From Actinomycetota bacterium (GTDB lineage Bacteria; Actinomycetota; Acidimicrobiia; Acidimicrobiales; CAIXPF01): DNA of 32,540 nucleotides. The notes under the pieces are model-generated. The model did not search any database. It was not told where the DNA came from and saw only the letters and a program-made list of their open reading frames with translations. A program made the position numbers and the translations under genes. The stretch covers positions 1-32,540 of the forward strand of contig VGBO01000026.1 of assembly GCA_016870475.1 (NCBI GenBank). The letters run 5' to 3'. Below are positions 22,051 to 28,420 of the stretch, piece by piece. How positions within the stretch are numbered: position 1 is the first letter of the stretch; every line of letters begins with the position of its first letter.

Positions 22051-22835
22051 GCGACCTCGCTGGCGTCGTCCCCGGCCGCCTCACGATCGGCGACGAGGCG
22101 GTCGGCCTGATCGGCGAGCGCCCGGTAGGCGGCGTGCTCGTCGAGGGGCAACGCGTCGAGGTGTCGGGCGACGGTCGCCCAGTCGCCGCGTGCGACCGGC
22201 CCGGTGAGCGCCGCAGCGGGACCGAGTCGCCGCACGTTCTCGAGCGTCTGCGCGGCGAGGTCGAGGTAGGCGTCGAGGGGCACACCGGCGACCTCGGCGA
22301 TGCGTTCGACCTGACCGAGCAGGGCGACGAGGTGGTTCGACGCCACGCATGCCGCGGCGTGGTAGCGAACCCGCTGCCCGGCGGGGACGTGGAACGGCCG
22401 TCCACCGAACGCGGCGACGATCTCGGTCGCGAGCGCGTCGCCGTCGACAGCGAAGGCGCAACGGTCGCGCAGGCGGTCCGCCCCGACGGACGGATCGGGG
22501 ATCGACGCGAGCGGGTGCAGCGACGCTCGCCGGGCGTGCGGCTCGAGCGTGTCGAGCGTGTGGGTGCCCGACGTGTGCGCGATCACCGTGGAGGCGACGG
22601 GCTCGATGAGCGCCGCGGTCCGACGGATCGCATCGTCCGGCGTCGTCACGAGGACGAGATCGACGCCGGCGGCAGCGCTCCTCGGGTCGTCGTCGCGGCC
22701 GAGGATCCCGGCGACACGCCACCCCGCCGCACTCAATGCGGACGCGAAGGACAAGCCGACGCGCCCGGGTCCGATGATCCGCACCGATCGCACCTGCTCG
22801 GCCCCCCTCAGAAGCTGCGTTCGCGGACCGCGCAT
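22047..22835 (-). CDS. Rossmann-fold DUF2520 oxidoreductase, candidate ketopantoate reductase
   Basis: This 262-aa protein has an N-terminal Rossmann motif (VRIIGPGRVGLSFASAL), VDLVLVTTPDDAI, and a helical C-terminal domain with HTSGTHTLDTL, SLHPLASIPDP and YHAAACVASNHLVALLGQ, all typical of the Rossmann/DUF2520 family. It resembles Rv3603c of M. tuberculosis, which also sits next to panC. Its place between PanB and PanC in an operon, and the absence of a panE in the window, suggest NADPH-dependent reduction of ketopantoate to pantoate. ATG 22835 has GGAG 8 nt upstream; GTG 22793, close to the homology, is an alternative. Family is confident; reaction is inferred. Confidence 0.8.
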   Translation of the reverse strand: MRGPRTQLLRGAEQVRSVRIIGPGRVGLSFASALSAAGWRVAGILGRDDDPRSAAAGVDLVLVTTPDDAIRRTAALIEPVASTVIAHTSGTHTLDTLEPHARRASLHPLASIPDPSVGADRLRDRCAFAVDGDALATEIVAAFGGRPFHVPAGQRVRYHAAACVASNHLVALLGQVERIAEVAGVPLDAYLDLAAQTLENVRRLGPAAALTGPVARGDWATVARHLDALPLDEHAAYRALADQADRLVADREAAGDDASEVA

Positions 22836-22866
22836 CGTTGCCGCTCCGGACCCCCCCGGGCAAGCC

Positions 22867-22893
22867 GTGGTGACCTCTGCCACGTGTGGTGAC
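22867..22893. repeat. Direct repeat GTGGTGAC in the pan-S58 intergenic region
   Basis: GTGGTGAC occurs at 22867-22874 and 22886-22893, 19 bp apart, between the divergent pan operon and the peptidase gene. It could be a regulator site at helical spacing, or chance in GC-rich DNA. Confidence 0.3.
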
Positions 22894-22909
22894 GCCGGGT
22901 TCCCCGACC

Positions 22910-22915
22910 TACGCT
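22910..22915 (+). promoter_or_regulatory. Leaderless-type -10 box TACGCT for the P1/S58 peptidase gene
   Basis: TACGCT is followed by 7 nt and then the GTG at 22923. A TAGGTC on the opposite strand (22906-22911) overlaps it and might serve the pan operon. Confidence 0.5.
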
Positions 22916-22922
22916 GCCCGCC

Positions 22923-23885
22923 GTGGCGCTCGGTGTGGACGGTGTGCAGGTCGGCGTGTGGACGCACCCGTCGGTGCCGACCGGGTGCACCGTGGTGCTC
23001 CCCCCGGCCGGGACCGTCGGCGGCAGCTCCGTGCGCGGCGGCGCGCCCGGCAGCCGAGAGACGCCGGCGCTGTCGCCGACCGGCTCGGTGAGCGTCTGCC
23101 ATGCGGTCCTGCTCACCGGCGGGAGCGCGTTCGGGCTCGCCGCTGCAGACGGGGTCATGGCGTGGTGCGAGGAACGCGGTCGCGGGTTCGAGCTCCCCAC
23201 GGCGACGGTGCCGATCGTCGGCGCCGGGGTCGTGTTCGACCTGCGGGCCAAGGACCAGCCGCGCCCCGACGCCGCCGCCGGTCGGGCCGCGTGCGACGCC
23301 GCGACCGAGGACGACCCGCCGATGGGCAGCGTCGGTGTGGGTGCCGGTTGCGTGGTCGGCAAGACCGCAGGACGGGACTGGGCGACCAAGGGCGGCCAAG
23401 GGTGGGCGGTGGCCCGCGCCGGGTCGGTCAGCGTTGGGGCGTTGATGGCCGTGAACGCCGTCGGTGACGTGCTCGACGAGTCCGGGGCGGTGCTCGCCGG
23501 CGATCGGGCGCCCGCCGATGCGGCGCGTTTCCCGGCGACCCCGTTCAGCGAGCTCGGCGGGTGGGGTGGCGCGGCGGCCTCGGCGAACACGGTGATCGGG
23601 TGTGTCGTCACGAACGCGACGCTCCGCAAGGACGAGGCCTGCCGGGTCGCCGACCTCGCCCACAGCGGGATCGCCCGGTCGGTCCGCCCGGCGCACACCT
23701 CCGCCGACGGCGACCTGCTGTTCGCGCTCGCGACCGGTGCGATCGAGGGGTCGGTCGATCTCGTCGCCGACCTCGCCGCCGCGGCGGTCGCTGCGGCCGT
23801 GCGGGCCGCCGTGCGGGCGGCGACGCCGATCCCCGGCGTCCCGGTCGACCCGCGAGCCGACGGAGGCGCCGTCAGTCGACGGTGA
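22923..23885 (+). CDS. P1/S58-family (DmpA-like) N-terminal-nucleophile aminopeptidase
   Basis: This 320-aa protein resembles DmpA/BapA-type peptidases, which cut themselves into two chains and then use the new N-terminal residue to hydrolyse beta- or D-amino acyl peptides. Visible blocks are PPAGTVGGSSVRGGAPGSRET, HAVLLTGGSAFGLAAADGV, VGVGAGCVVGKTAG and SANTVIGCVVTNATLRKDEA. The likely self-cleavage is at Asn-Thr in the last block, so Thr would be the nucleophile instead of the Ser of DmpA. The GTG at 22923 fits the -10 box and family N-terminus. The 3' end overlaps the convergent oxidoreductase gene by 14 bp. The substrate is unknown. Confidence 0.87.
   Translation: MALGVDGVQVGVWTHPSVPTGCTVVLPPAGTVGGSSVRGGAPGSRETPALSPTGSVSVCHAVLLTGGSAFGLAAADGVMAWCEERGRGFELPTATVPIVGAGVVFDLRAKDQPRPDAAAGRAACDAATEDDPPMGSVGVGAGCVVGKTAGRDWATKGGQGWAVARAGSVSVGALMAVNAVGDVLDESGAVLAGDRAPADAARFPATPFSELGGWGGAAASANTVIGCVVTNATLRKDEACRVADLAHSGIARSVRPAHTSADGDLLFALATGAIEGSVDLVADLAAAAVAAAVRAAVRAATPIPGVPVDPRADGGAVSRR
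23869..23882. terminator. Small hairpin in the overlap of two convergent genes
   Basis: CCGTC-AGTC-GACGG is a 5-bp stem with a 4-nt loop, located where the S58 peptidase and oxidoreductase genes overlap tail-to-tail. It is short, so its termination activity is uncertain. Confidence 0.3.
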
Positions 23886-25431
23886 TCTGCACCCGGTGCC
23901 AGCCGGTGGCACCGTCGGGGGCGACGTCCTGTTCGACCTGCGTCTGGGTCTCCCCCTGCCCGTCGGTGGCGCGGACCCGGATGCGGTGCAGCCCCGGGGT
24001 GGCCTCCCAGTCGAGGAGCCACTGCACCCACGTGGCCGGGCCGGCACCGCCGGCGAGTCGCGCCCGCTGCCAGGGGCCCTCGTCGACGGACACCTCGACC
24101 GCCCGCACCCCCCGGACCGGGGCCCAGGCGACCCCGGCGATGGTGGTCCGCCCTGCGGCGAGGCGGGTTCCGGCCCGGGGGACGTCGATGCGGGACTGGG
24201 TCTTGATCGGTCCGAGCTTCGCCCATCCCCGGGGGACCCAGTAGCCGTTGCGGTCCCAGGGGACGAGGTCGATCGCGGCGAGCCACTTCGTCGCCGACAC
24301 GTACCCGTAGATGCCCGGGACCACGAGCCGGGCCGGGAACCCGTGGCGGTAGGGGAGCGGCTCGCCGTTCATGCCGACCGCCACCATCGCCGCACGTCCG
24401 TCGAGGGCGACCGACGTGGGGAACCCGGCCGTCCACCCGTCGACCGAGCGGCTCATCACCTGCTCGCCCTCGGCGAGGACGCCCGCCTCCTCGAGCAGAC
24501 GGGCGAGGGGTACGCCGGTCCAGCGGGCGTTGCCGACGAGCTCGTCGCCGACCTCGTTCGACACGCACGCGAGGGTGATCTCCTCCTCGACGAGCGGCAT
24601 CTCGAGCAGGTCGGCGTAGCGGAGGGTCCGGGGTCGCTGCACGAGCCCACCGATGTCGAGTGTCCAGCCGGCGACGTCGACCCGCGGGACGATGAACGCC
24701 GTGTCGATCCGGTAGAAGGCGTCGTTCGGGGTGACGGCCGGCGAGAGCCCGGGGACGACTCCGTCGAAGGTGGACGTCGCCACCGGGCCGCGCACCGTGG
24801 GCGCAGGGAGGGCACCGACCGGTGGCGGGGTCGCGGGTCCCCACGAGCGGATGCGGCGCACGGTCGCCGGGGCGAGTACTGCGAACGCACCCCCCGCCGC
24901 GGCGAGCCCGAGGAAGCTTCGTCGGGTGCCGGGCGGGTCGAGCGGCGACGCCGTCGGGGCGTCGACCCCCTCTCCGTCCCGTGCGGGCCGGCCACCCCTC
25001 GCCGCGCGCACGAGCACCCCGGTCGTCACGGCTCCGGCGACGCCGGCGAGCAGCGCCGCGACACCGGAACGGAACGGTGCGTCGATCGTCCCGGCGGCGA
25101 GCGCTCCGATCACCGCGCACGGAGCGGCGACCGCCCACGGCAACCACGGTCGCCGGGCCGTCCGCCGTCCCGTCGCCGCGCCGACGGCCGCGAGCACGGC
25201 GAGGACGGCGAGGACGACGACCGGTTTCGTGAACGGGGCGAATGCGTCGATGCCGGCCCGCAGCACCGCGCCAGGGGCACGGTCGACGACCGCGTCGGCG
25301 ACGGCGGCCACGGGCGACGGCGAACGGAGGACGACGGCGGCGACGTCGCCGGTGGCGCTGCCGACCGCGGCGCCGACCACCCCGCCGAGCGCGGCGGCGC
25401 CGGCCGCCTTCCGGCGGGGCGCGCTCGTCAT
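23872..25431 (-). CDS. Membrane-anchored sulfite-oxidase-family molybdopterin oxidoreductase with internal Tat motif
   Basis: This 519-aa protein has an N-terminal membrane region (hydrophobic segments near residues 10-35, 70-87, 97-115 and 121-143). A twin-arginine motif TRRSFLGLAAAGG follows at about 169-181 and a further hydrophobic stretch. The catalytic domain carries the molybdenum-ligating cysteine in ITLACVSNEVGDELVGNARW (Cys near 289). The C-terminal part (VRAVEVSVDEGPW, WEATPGLHRIRVRATDGQG) matches the Mo-co dimerisation domain. Family members act on sulfite, sulfoxides or related groups outside the membrane. The ATG at 25431 overlaps the ANL gene stop as ATGA. moeA, moaA and moaC in this window make its cofactor. 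The substrate is unknown. Confidence 0.9.
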   Translation of the reverse strand: MTSAPRRKAAGAAALGGVVGAAVGSATGDVAAVVLRSPSPVAAVADAVVDRAPGAVLRAGIDAFAPFTKPVVVLAVLAVLAAVGAATGRRTARRPWLPWAVAAPCAVIGALAAGTIDAPFRSGVAALLAGVAGAVTTGVLVRAARGGRPARDGEGVDAPTASPLDPPGTRRSFLGLAAAGGAFAVLAPATVRRIRSWGPATPPPVGALPAPTVRGPVATSTFDGVVPGLSPAVTPNDAFYRIDTAFIVPRVDVAGWTLDIGGLVQRPRTLRYADLLEMPLVEEEITLACVSNEVGDELVGNARWTGVPLARLLEEAGVLAEGEQVMSRSVDGWTAGFPTSVALDGRAAMVAVGMNGEPLPYRHGFPARLVVPGIYGYVSATKWLAAIDLVPWDRNGYWVPRGWAKLGPIKTQSRIDVPRAGTRLAAGRTTIAGVAWAPVRGVRAVEVSVDEGPWQRARLAGGAGPATWVQWLLDWEATPGLHRIRVRATDGQGETQTQVEQDVAPDGATGWHRVQITVD

Positions 25432-26837
25432 CGTGAGGCCTCCTCGTAGACGAGGAGGCGGCGGTGGACCTGTCCCGACACGGTGAGCGGGAGTTCGTCC
25501 ACGATGGCCTGCGCGAGGGGCCGGGCGTGCGGGGCGACGGCGGCGAGGCGTTCGGCGAGGTCGCTGAGGAACGGTGGGTCCTCCGGGTCGGTGGGGACGG
25601 TCACCGCCACGGCGATGGAACCGCGGACCGGGTCGGGCCGTGGGACCACGGCGACCTGGTGCAGCCGGGGGTCCTCGGCGAGTACGGCCTCGACGTCGGC
25701 GGGGTGCACCGGCGCCCCGTCGACGGCGAACGTGTCGCCGATCCGTCCCGAGGGTCGGGGTCGGCCCGGGTGATCGGCCTCCGCGACCCGGTCGCCGGTC
25801 GCCCACCCCTGCGGGGTCCGCGGCGCGCGCCCGCGCGCCCGGACTGCCGTTCCGGGCCCTTCGACCGTGATCTGCGCGGGTCGTTCGCCGTCGTGCAGGA
25901 CCGCTCCGACGACCCCGTCGACCGTGTCGTCGTCGATGCTCACCCACCCACCGGCCTCGGCTGCGGTGTAGCGGCGCTGGACGGTCGCGCCGAACCGTGC
26001 ACCGATCCGCCGTAGGGCGGCGTCGGTGACCGGTCCTCCGGTCGCGATCACGGTGCCGACCTCGACGTCGTCGCCGTCGACGCCGAGGACCCGTCCGAGC
26101 TGGCCGATGCCCGCCCACAGCACGTCCGGTCGCCGGTCGGCGAGGTCGGCCGTCGCCCGTCGGGGCGCCCACCGGTCGGTGCAGATCACGCTCCCGCCTC
26201 CGGCGAGCGCTCCCAGCACGAACCGGAGGGTCGGTCCGTGAGCGACGGGGGTCCACACGGCGGCCCGTCCACCACCGAGAGGCGGGTCGGCGCGCAACCA
26301 GAACCGTTCGAGCTGGGTGGCGGTGTAGGCGAACACCCCGGGCTCCCCGGTTCCGCCGGTGCTCGGCACCCACAGCTCTGCGGTCGCCCCGACGAGCGGC
26401 TGGTGGGCGGTCCGCTCGTCGAGCGGTGCCTCCTCGCCGTGGCCGCAACCGAACGCGGCGAAGGGCAGGGGTGCGGCCGGGTCGACGAGGGCGGCCCGGT
26501 CCCGGAGCGGAGAGGGCAGCGACCGGTCGCCGATGACGAGGTCGGCGGCGAGCAGGTCGGCGGCGGCCTCGAGCTCGCGAGGCCACCAGTCGAGGAGCAG
26601 CGGTGCGGCGGTCGCGCCGGCGGCGAGCACGGCGAGCGTGGCGGCGACCTGCGTCGGTCCCGACGGGAGAGCGACGGCGACGACCCGGCCGGGCCCGATC
26701 CCGCGACGCCGGAGGCCTGCAGCGAGCGACGCAACGAGCTCGGCGAGGCTGTGGTGGTCGAGTGGTGCTCCGACGCCGCCGAGGACGGCCGGTCGGTCGC
26801 CCCGCCGGGCGAGGTCGCCGATGGTGCGGAGTATCAC
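25428..26837 (-). CDS. ANL-superfamily AMP-binding protein with altered catalytic motifs
   Basis: This 469-aa protein has the layout of an acyl-CoA synthetase-type adenylating enzyme: an A3-like loop PSTGGTGEPGVF, A5-like RRYTAAEAGGW, A7-like GWATGDRV, A8-like PSGRIGDTFAVDGAPVHPADVEAVL and A10-like LPLTVSGQVHRRLL. Two usual lysines are missing: the A3 loop has EPG rather than PKG, and A10 has SGQ rather than SGK. The A10 lysine is needed for adenylation in characterised members. Either the chemistry is changed or activity is lost. The GTG at 26837 is chosen, 17 nt after the lipoprotein stop; the ORF-track extension to 27005 is antisense-like. It is coupled to the molybdoenzyme gene by a 4-bp overlap. 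Confidence 0.8.
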   Translation of the reverse strand: MILRTIGDLARRGDRPAVLGGVGAPLDHHSLAELVASLAAGLRRRGIGPGRVVAVALPSGPTQVAATLAVLAAGATAAPLLLDWWPRELEAAADLLAADLVIGDRSLPSPLRDRAALVDPAAPLPFAAFGCGHGEEAPLDERTAHQPLVGATAELWVPSTGGTGEPGVFAYTATQLERFWLRADPPLGGGRAAVWTPVAHGPTLRFVLGALAGGGSVICTDRWAPRRATADLADRRPDVLWAGIGQLGRVLGVDGDDVEVGTVIATGGPVTDAALRRIGARFGATVQRRYTAAEAGGWVSIDDDTVDGVVGAVLHDGERPAQITVEGPGTAVRARGRAPRTPQGWATGDRVAEADHPGRPRPSGRIGDTFAVDGAPVHPADVEAVLAEDPRLHQVAVVPRPDPVRGSIAVAVTVPTDPEDPPFLSDLAERLAAVAPHARPLAQAIVDELPLTVSGQVHRRLLVYEEASR

Positions 26838-26854
26838 GGTCGGTGCCCGTTCAC

Positions 26855-27313
26855 TCAGCGGGGCGTCAGCTCGACGCTCACCCGCACGCCGGACAGCGCC
26901 GTGTCGGTGAACGTTCGCACGACCTTCACCTGGTCGGTCTCGATGTACACGGAGGTTCGCTGCGTGCCGCTCTCGTCGGCCACGACCCGGTCGGTGGGCG
27001 TCCACCCGGCGGCGGCGACGGCGGCGTCGACCTCGGCGACGACCTTGTCGTACGGCCGGTCGACGAGCCAGGTGACCGACCGACCGATCGGCACGGCGCC
27101 GGTGTCCGGCCGGGCGATGTAGTTGATGATGATCGCCCCTGCCGGTGGGGTGAACTCCGCCGGGAACCAGCTCGGCACCGTGGATGCGACCGGCCGCACG
27201 TCGTCCGCGATGCCGGTCGGCCCGCTCGTCCCGCCGCAGGCGGCAAGGACCGACACGGCGAGGGCGAGGGCCATCGTGCCGATCGCCGTCCGACCGTTCC
27301 GGCTCCGTTCCAC
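26855..27313 (-). CDS. Uncharacterised lipoprotein
   Basis: From the GTG at 27313 the product is 152 aa with a type II signal peptide: basic VERSRNGR, a hydrophobic core (MALALAVSVL) and the lipobox LAAC, with Cys near residue 27 as the expected lipid-modified residue. The mature part includes SWFPAEFTPPAGAIIIN and VDAAVAAAGWTPTD and looks like a small alpha/beta domain. I do not recognise the family. It is first in a three-gene set with the ANL-like protein and the exported molybdoenzyme, so an envelope role linked to that enzyme is possible. An AAGAAT box 6 nt upstream supports the start; the ORF-track start at 27706 is antisense to the next gene. Confidence 0.75.
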   Translation of the reverse strand: MERSRNGRTAIGTMALALAVSVLAACGGTSGPTGIADDVRPVASTVPSWFPAEFTPPAGAIIINYIARPDTGAVPIGRSVTWLVDRPYDKVVAEVDAAVAAAGWTPTDRVVADESGTQRTSVYIETDQVKVVRTFTDTALSGVRVSVELTPR

Positions 27314-27319
27314 CGCTCT

Positions 27320-27325
27320 ATTCTT
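27320..27325 (-). promoter_or_regulatory. Leaderless-type -10 box AAGAAT for the lipoprotein operon
   Basis: AAGAAT on the minus strand is followed by 6 nt and then the GTG at 27313. It departs from TANNNT at the first base. Confidence 0.35.
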
Positions 27326-27406
27326 CCCGGCCCGCGGCCCGTGTGCCGACCCCGCCGCGCCCGAGGGGCCGACGTCCCCGCGCTTGCGGTCGGCTCCGGC
27401 CCGGCG

Positions 27407-27412
27407 GAGACT
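27407..27412 (+). promoter_or_regulatory. Leaderless-type -10 box GAGACT for the 98-aa protein gene
   Basis: GAGACT is followed by 6 nt and then the GTG at 27419. It resembles the TAGACT of moaC apart from the first base. Confidence 0.35.
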
Positions 27413-27418
27413 GGGCGG

Positions 27419-27715
27419 GTGATCATCCGTGTCGACCGTGGCGGCCCTTCCCTGCTCGAACCGGAGGACTGCACGAGGTTCCACGTCGACGTCGTCGACC
27501 CCGTCGGCGGCGACGAGGTGCTCGGCCTGCTCGGCACGTGGTCGGCGGGTGGCGACGGATCCCACGTGTGGATCCGGATCGAGGCGCTGCGGGTCGCGGT
27601 GGCGGGTCGTGTGGGCCCGACGTGGGAGTCCGACTTCGCGGGAATGGTCTCCTACGCCGCGTCGAAGGGCTGGCTCGACGAGTCGGGTTCGGCGATCCGG
27701 GCGCATCTCGCCTGA
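27419..27715 (+). CDS. Small uncharacterised protein (98 aa)
   Basis: The product starts VIIRVDRGGPSLLEPEDCTRFHVDV and ends in GWLDESGSAIRAHLA. It is acidic, has no signal peptide or membrane segment, and contains a single Cys and a Trp-Val-Trp-rich middle (LLGTWSAGGDGSHVW). I do not recognise a named family; its predicted alternating strand/helix pattern suggests a small cytoplasmic alpha/beta protein. Support for being real comes from codon usage (G/C third positions), an upstream -10-like box at leaderless distance, and tight fit between neighbours. It converges with the DUF983 gene. No function is proposed. Confidence 0.65.
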   Translation: MIIRVDRGGPSLLEPEDCTRFHVDVVDPVGGDEVLGLLGTWSAGGDGSHVWIRIEALRVAVAGRVGPTWESDFAGMVSYAASKGWLDESGSAIRAHLA

Positions 27716-27732
27716 GTCGCCGCAGCGTCAGG
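27711..27732. terminator. Hairpin pairing the stop codons of two convergent genes
   Basis: CCTGA (27711-27715) and TCAGG (27728-27732) pair, with the stop codons of the 98-aa and DUF983 genes forming most of the stem. The stem is only 5 bp before a bulge. Confidence 0.35.
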
Positions 27733-28126
27733 GCGCGTACCTCGGGTCGAGCTCCTCGAGGGTCGCGGGGCGCATGCCGAGGTCGACGGCGGTCCAGACG
27801 AGCTGGGAGAACGGCCAGAACAGGATCGGCATCCCCACGGCGGTGCCGATCCCGGCGGTCATCATCGGCACCATGGGCACGTGCGGGTAGGTCACGATCG
27901 CACCGACGACCACGACGATGGCGAGCACCCCGAAGCTCACGATCGTGTTCACGCCGACCCCGCCGACCCAGTGGCCGGCGACCCGGTCGGTGCGCAGGCC
28001 GCAGGTCGGGCAGCTCTCCTCGAGGCGGAACCAGTTCGCCAGCACCCCGCGGGTGCCGCACTGCGGGCAACGGAGGGTGAGCGCCCGGAGAGCGAGCGCC
28101 AGGTAGGACGGTGTTGCGAGGGCCAC
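27728..28126 (-). CDS. DUF983-family membrane protein with zinc ribbon
   Basis: This 132-aa protein has a rubredoxin-like zinc-ribbon near the N-terminus (LRCPQCGTRGVL ... SCPTCGLR) followed by two transmembrane helices (NTIVSFGVLAIVVVVGAIVTY and VPMMTAGIGTAVGMPILFWPF). This is the DUF983 arrangement. In other bacteria such genes often lie near cytochrome oxidase or haem genes, but that is not the case here, and no function is known for it. The GTG at 28126 is chosen because TACGAT lies 6 nt upstream on the same strand and the ORF-track start at 29575 is antisense to other genes. It is divergent from the ferredoxin gene. Confidence 0.85.
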   Translation of the reverse strand: MALATPSYLALALRALTLRCPQCGTRGVLANWFRLEESCPTCGLRTDRVAGHWVGGVGVNTIVSFGVLAIVVVVGAIVTYPHVPMVPMMTAGIGTAVGMPILFWPFSQLVWTAVDLGMRPATLEELDPRYAP

Positions 28127-28132
28127 CCGACG

Positions 28133-28138
28133 ATCGTA
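28133..28138 (-). promoter_or_regulatory. Leaderless-type -10 box TACGAT for the DUF983 gene
   Basis: TACGAT on the minus strand is followed by 6 nt and then the GTG at 28126. Confidence 0.5.
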
Positions 28139-28165
28139 GGCCCCCTGCCCCGACGCCCGGCGAAG

Positions 28166-28171
28166 TATCGT
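28166..28171 (+). promoter_or_regulatory. Candidate -10 box TATCGT for the ferredoxin operon
   Basis: TATCGT precedes the ferredoxin ATG by 42 nt, leaving a leader of about 35 nt with the GGAGGA ribosome-binding site at 28202-28207. Confidence 0.45.
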
Positions 28172-28213
28172 CGGGAGGCCCGCGGGGGGCGGACGGACGA
28201 CGGAGGACGATCG

Positions 28214-28414
28214 ATGGGCTGGCGTGTCGTGGTCGACATGGACCTGTGCGAGTCGAACGCGGTGTGCATGGGCATCCTGCCCGACGTCTTCGAGGTCCGC
28301 GACGACGACCTCCTCTACGTGCTCGAGGAACGGCCGGCCGACGCCGATCGCGCCAAGGTCGCCGAGGCGGTCGCCCGCTGCCCCAAGCAGGCGATCCGCA
28401 TCGCCGAGGACTGA
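28214..28414 (+). CDS. Single-cluster ferredoxin (CxxNxxC type)
   Basis: This 66-aa acidic ferredoxin carries CESNAVC near residue 12 and a CPKQAI segment near the C-terminus, matching the CxxXxxC...CP motif of actinobacterial ferredoxins that serve cytochromes P450. The X position is Asn rather than Cys, so a [3Fe-4S] cluster is most likely, although such variants can differ. The ATG at 28214 is well supported by GGAGGA. The partner reductase gene begins 6 bp after the stop. No P450 is present in the window, so the electron acceptor must be elsewhere. Confidence 0.92.
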   Translation: MGWRVVVDMDLCESNAVCMGILPDVFEVRDDDLLYVLEERPADADRAKVAEAVARCPKQAIRIAED

Positions 28415-28420
28415 GCGGGG

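Noticed and set aside
22836-24047. Upstream part of the 666-aa minus-strand ORF ending in DUF2520
   Set aside because: It is antisense to the S58 peptidase gene and has low-complexity composition; the real gene starts at 22835 or 22793.
25432-26586. Long N-terminal extension of the 904-aa ORF containing the molybdoenzyme, suggesting a fusion
   Set aside because: The extension is the ANL gene read in a wrong frame. An ATGA overlap gives the proper start at 25431.
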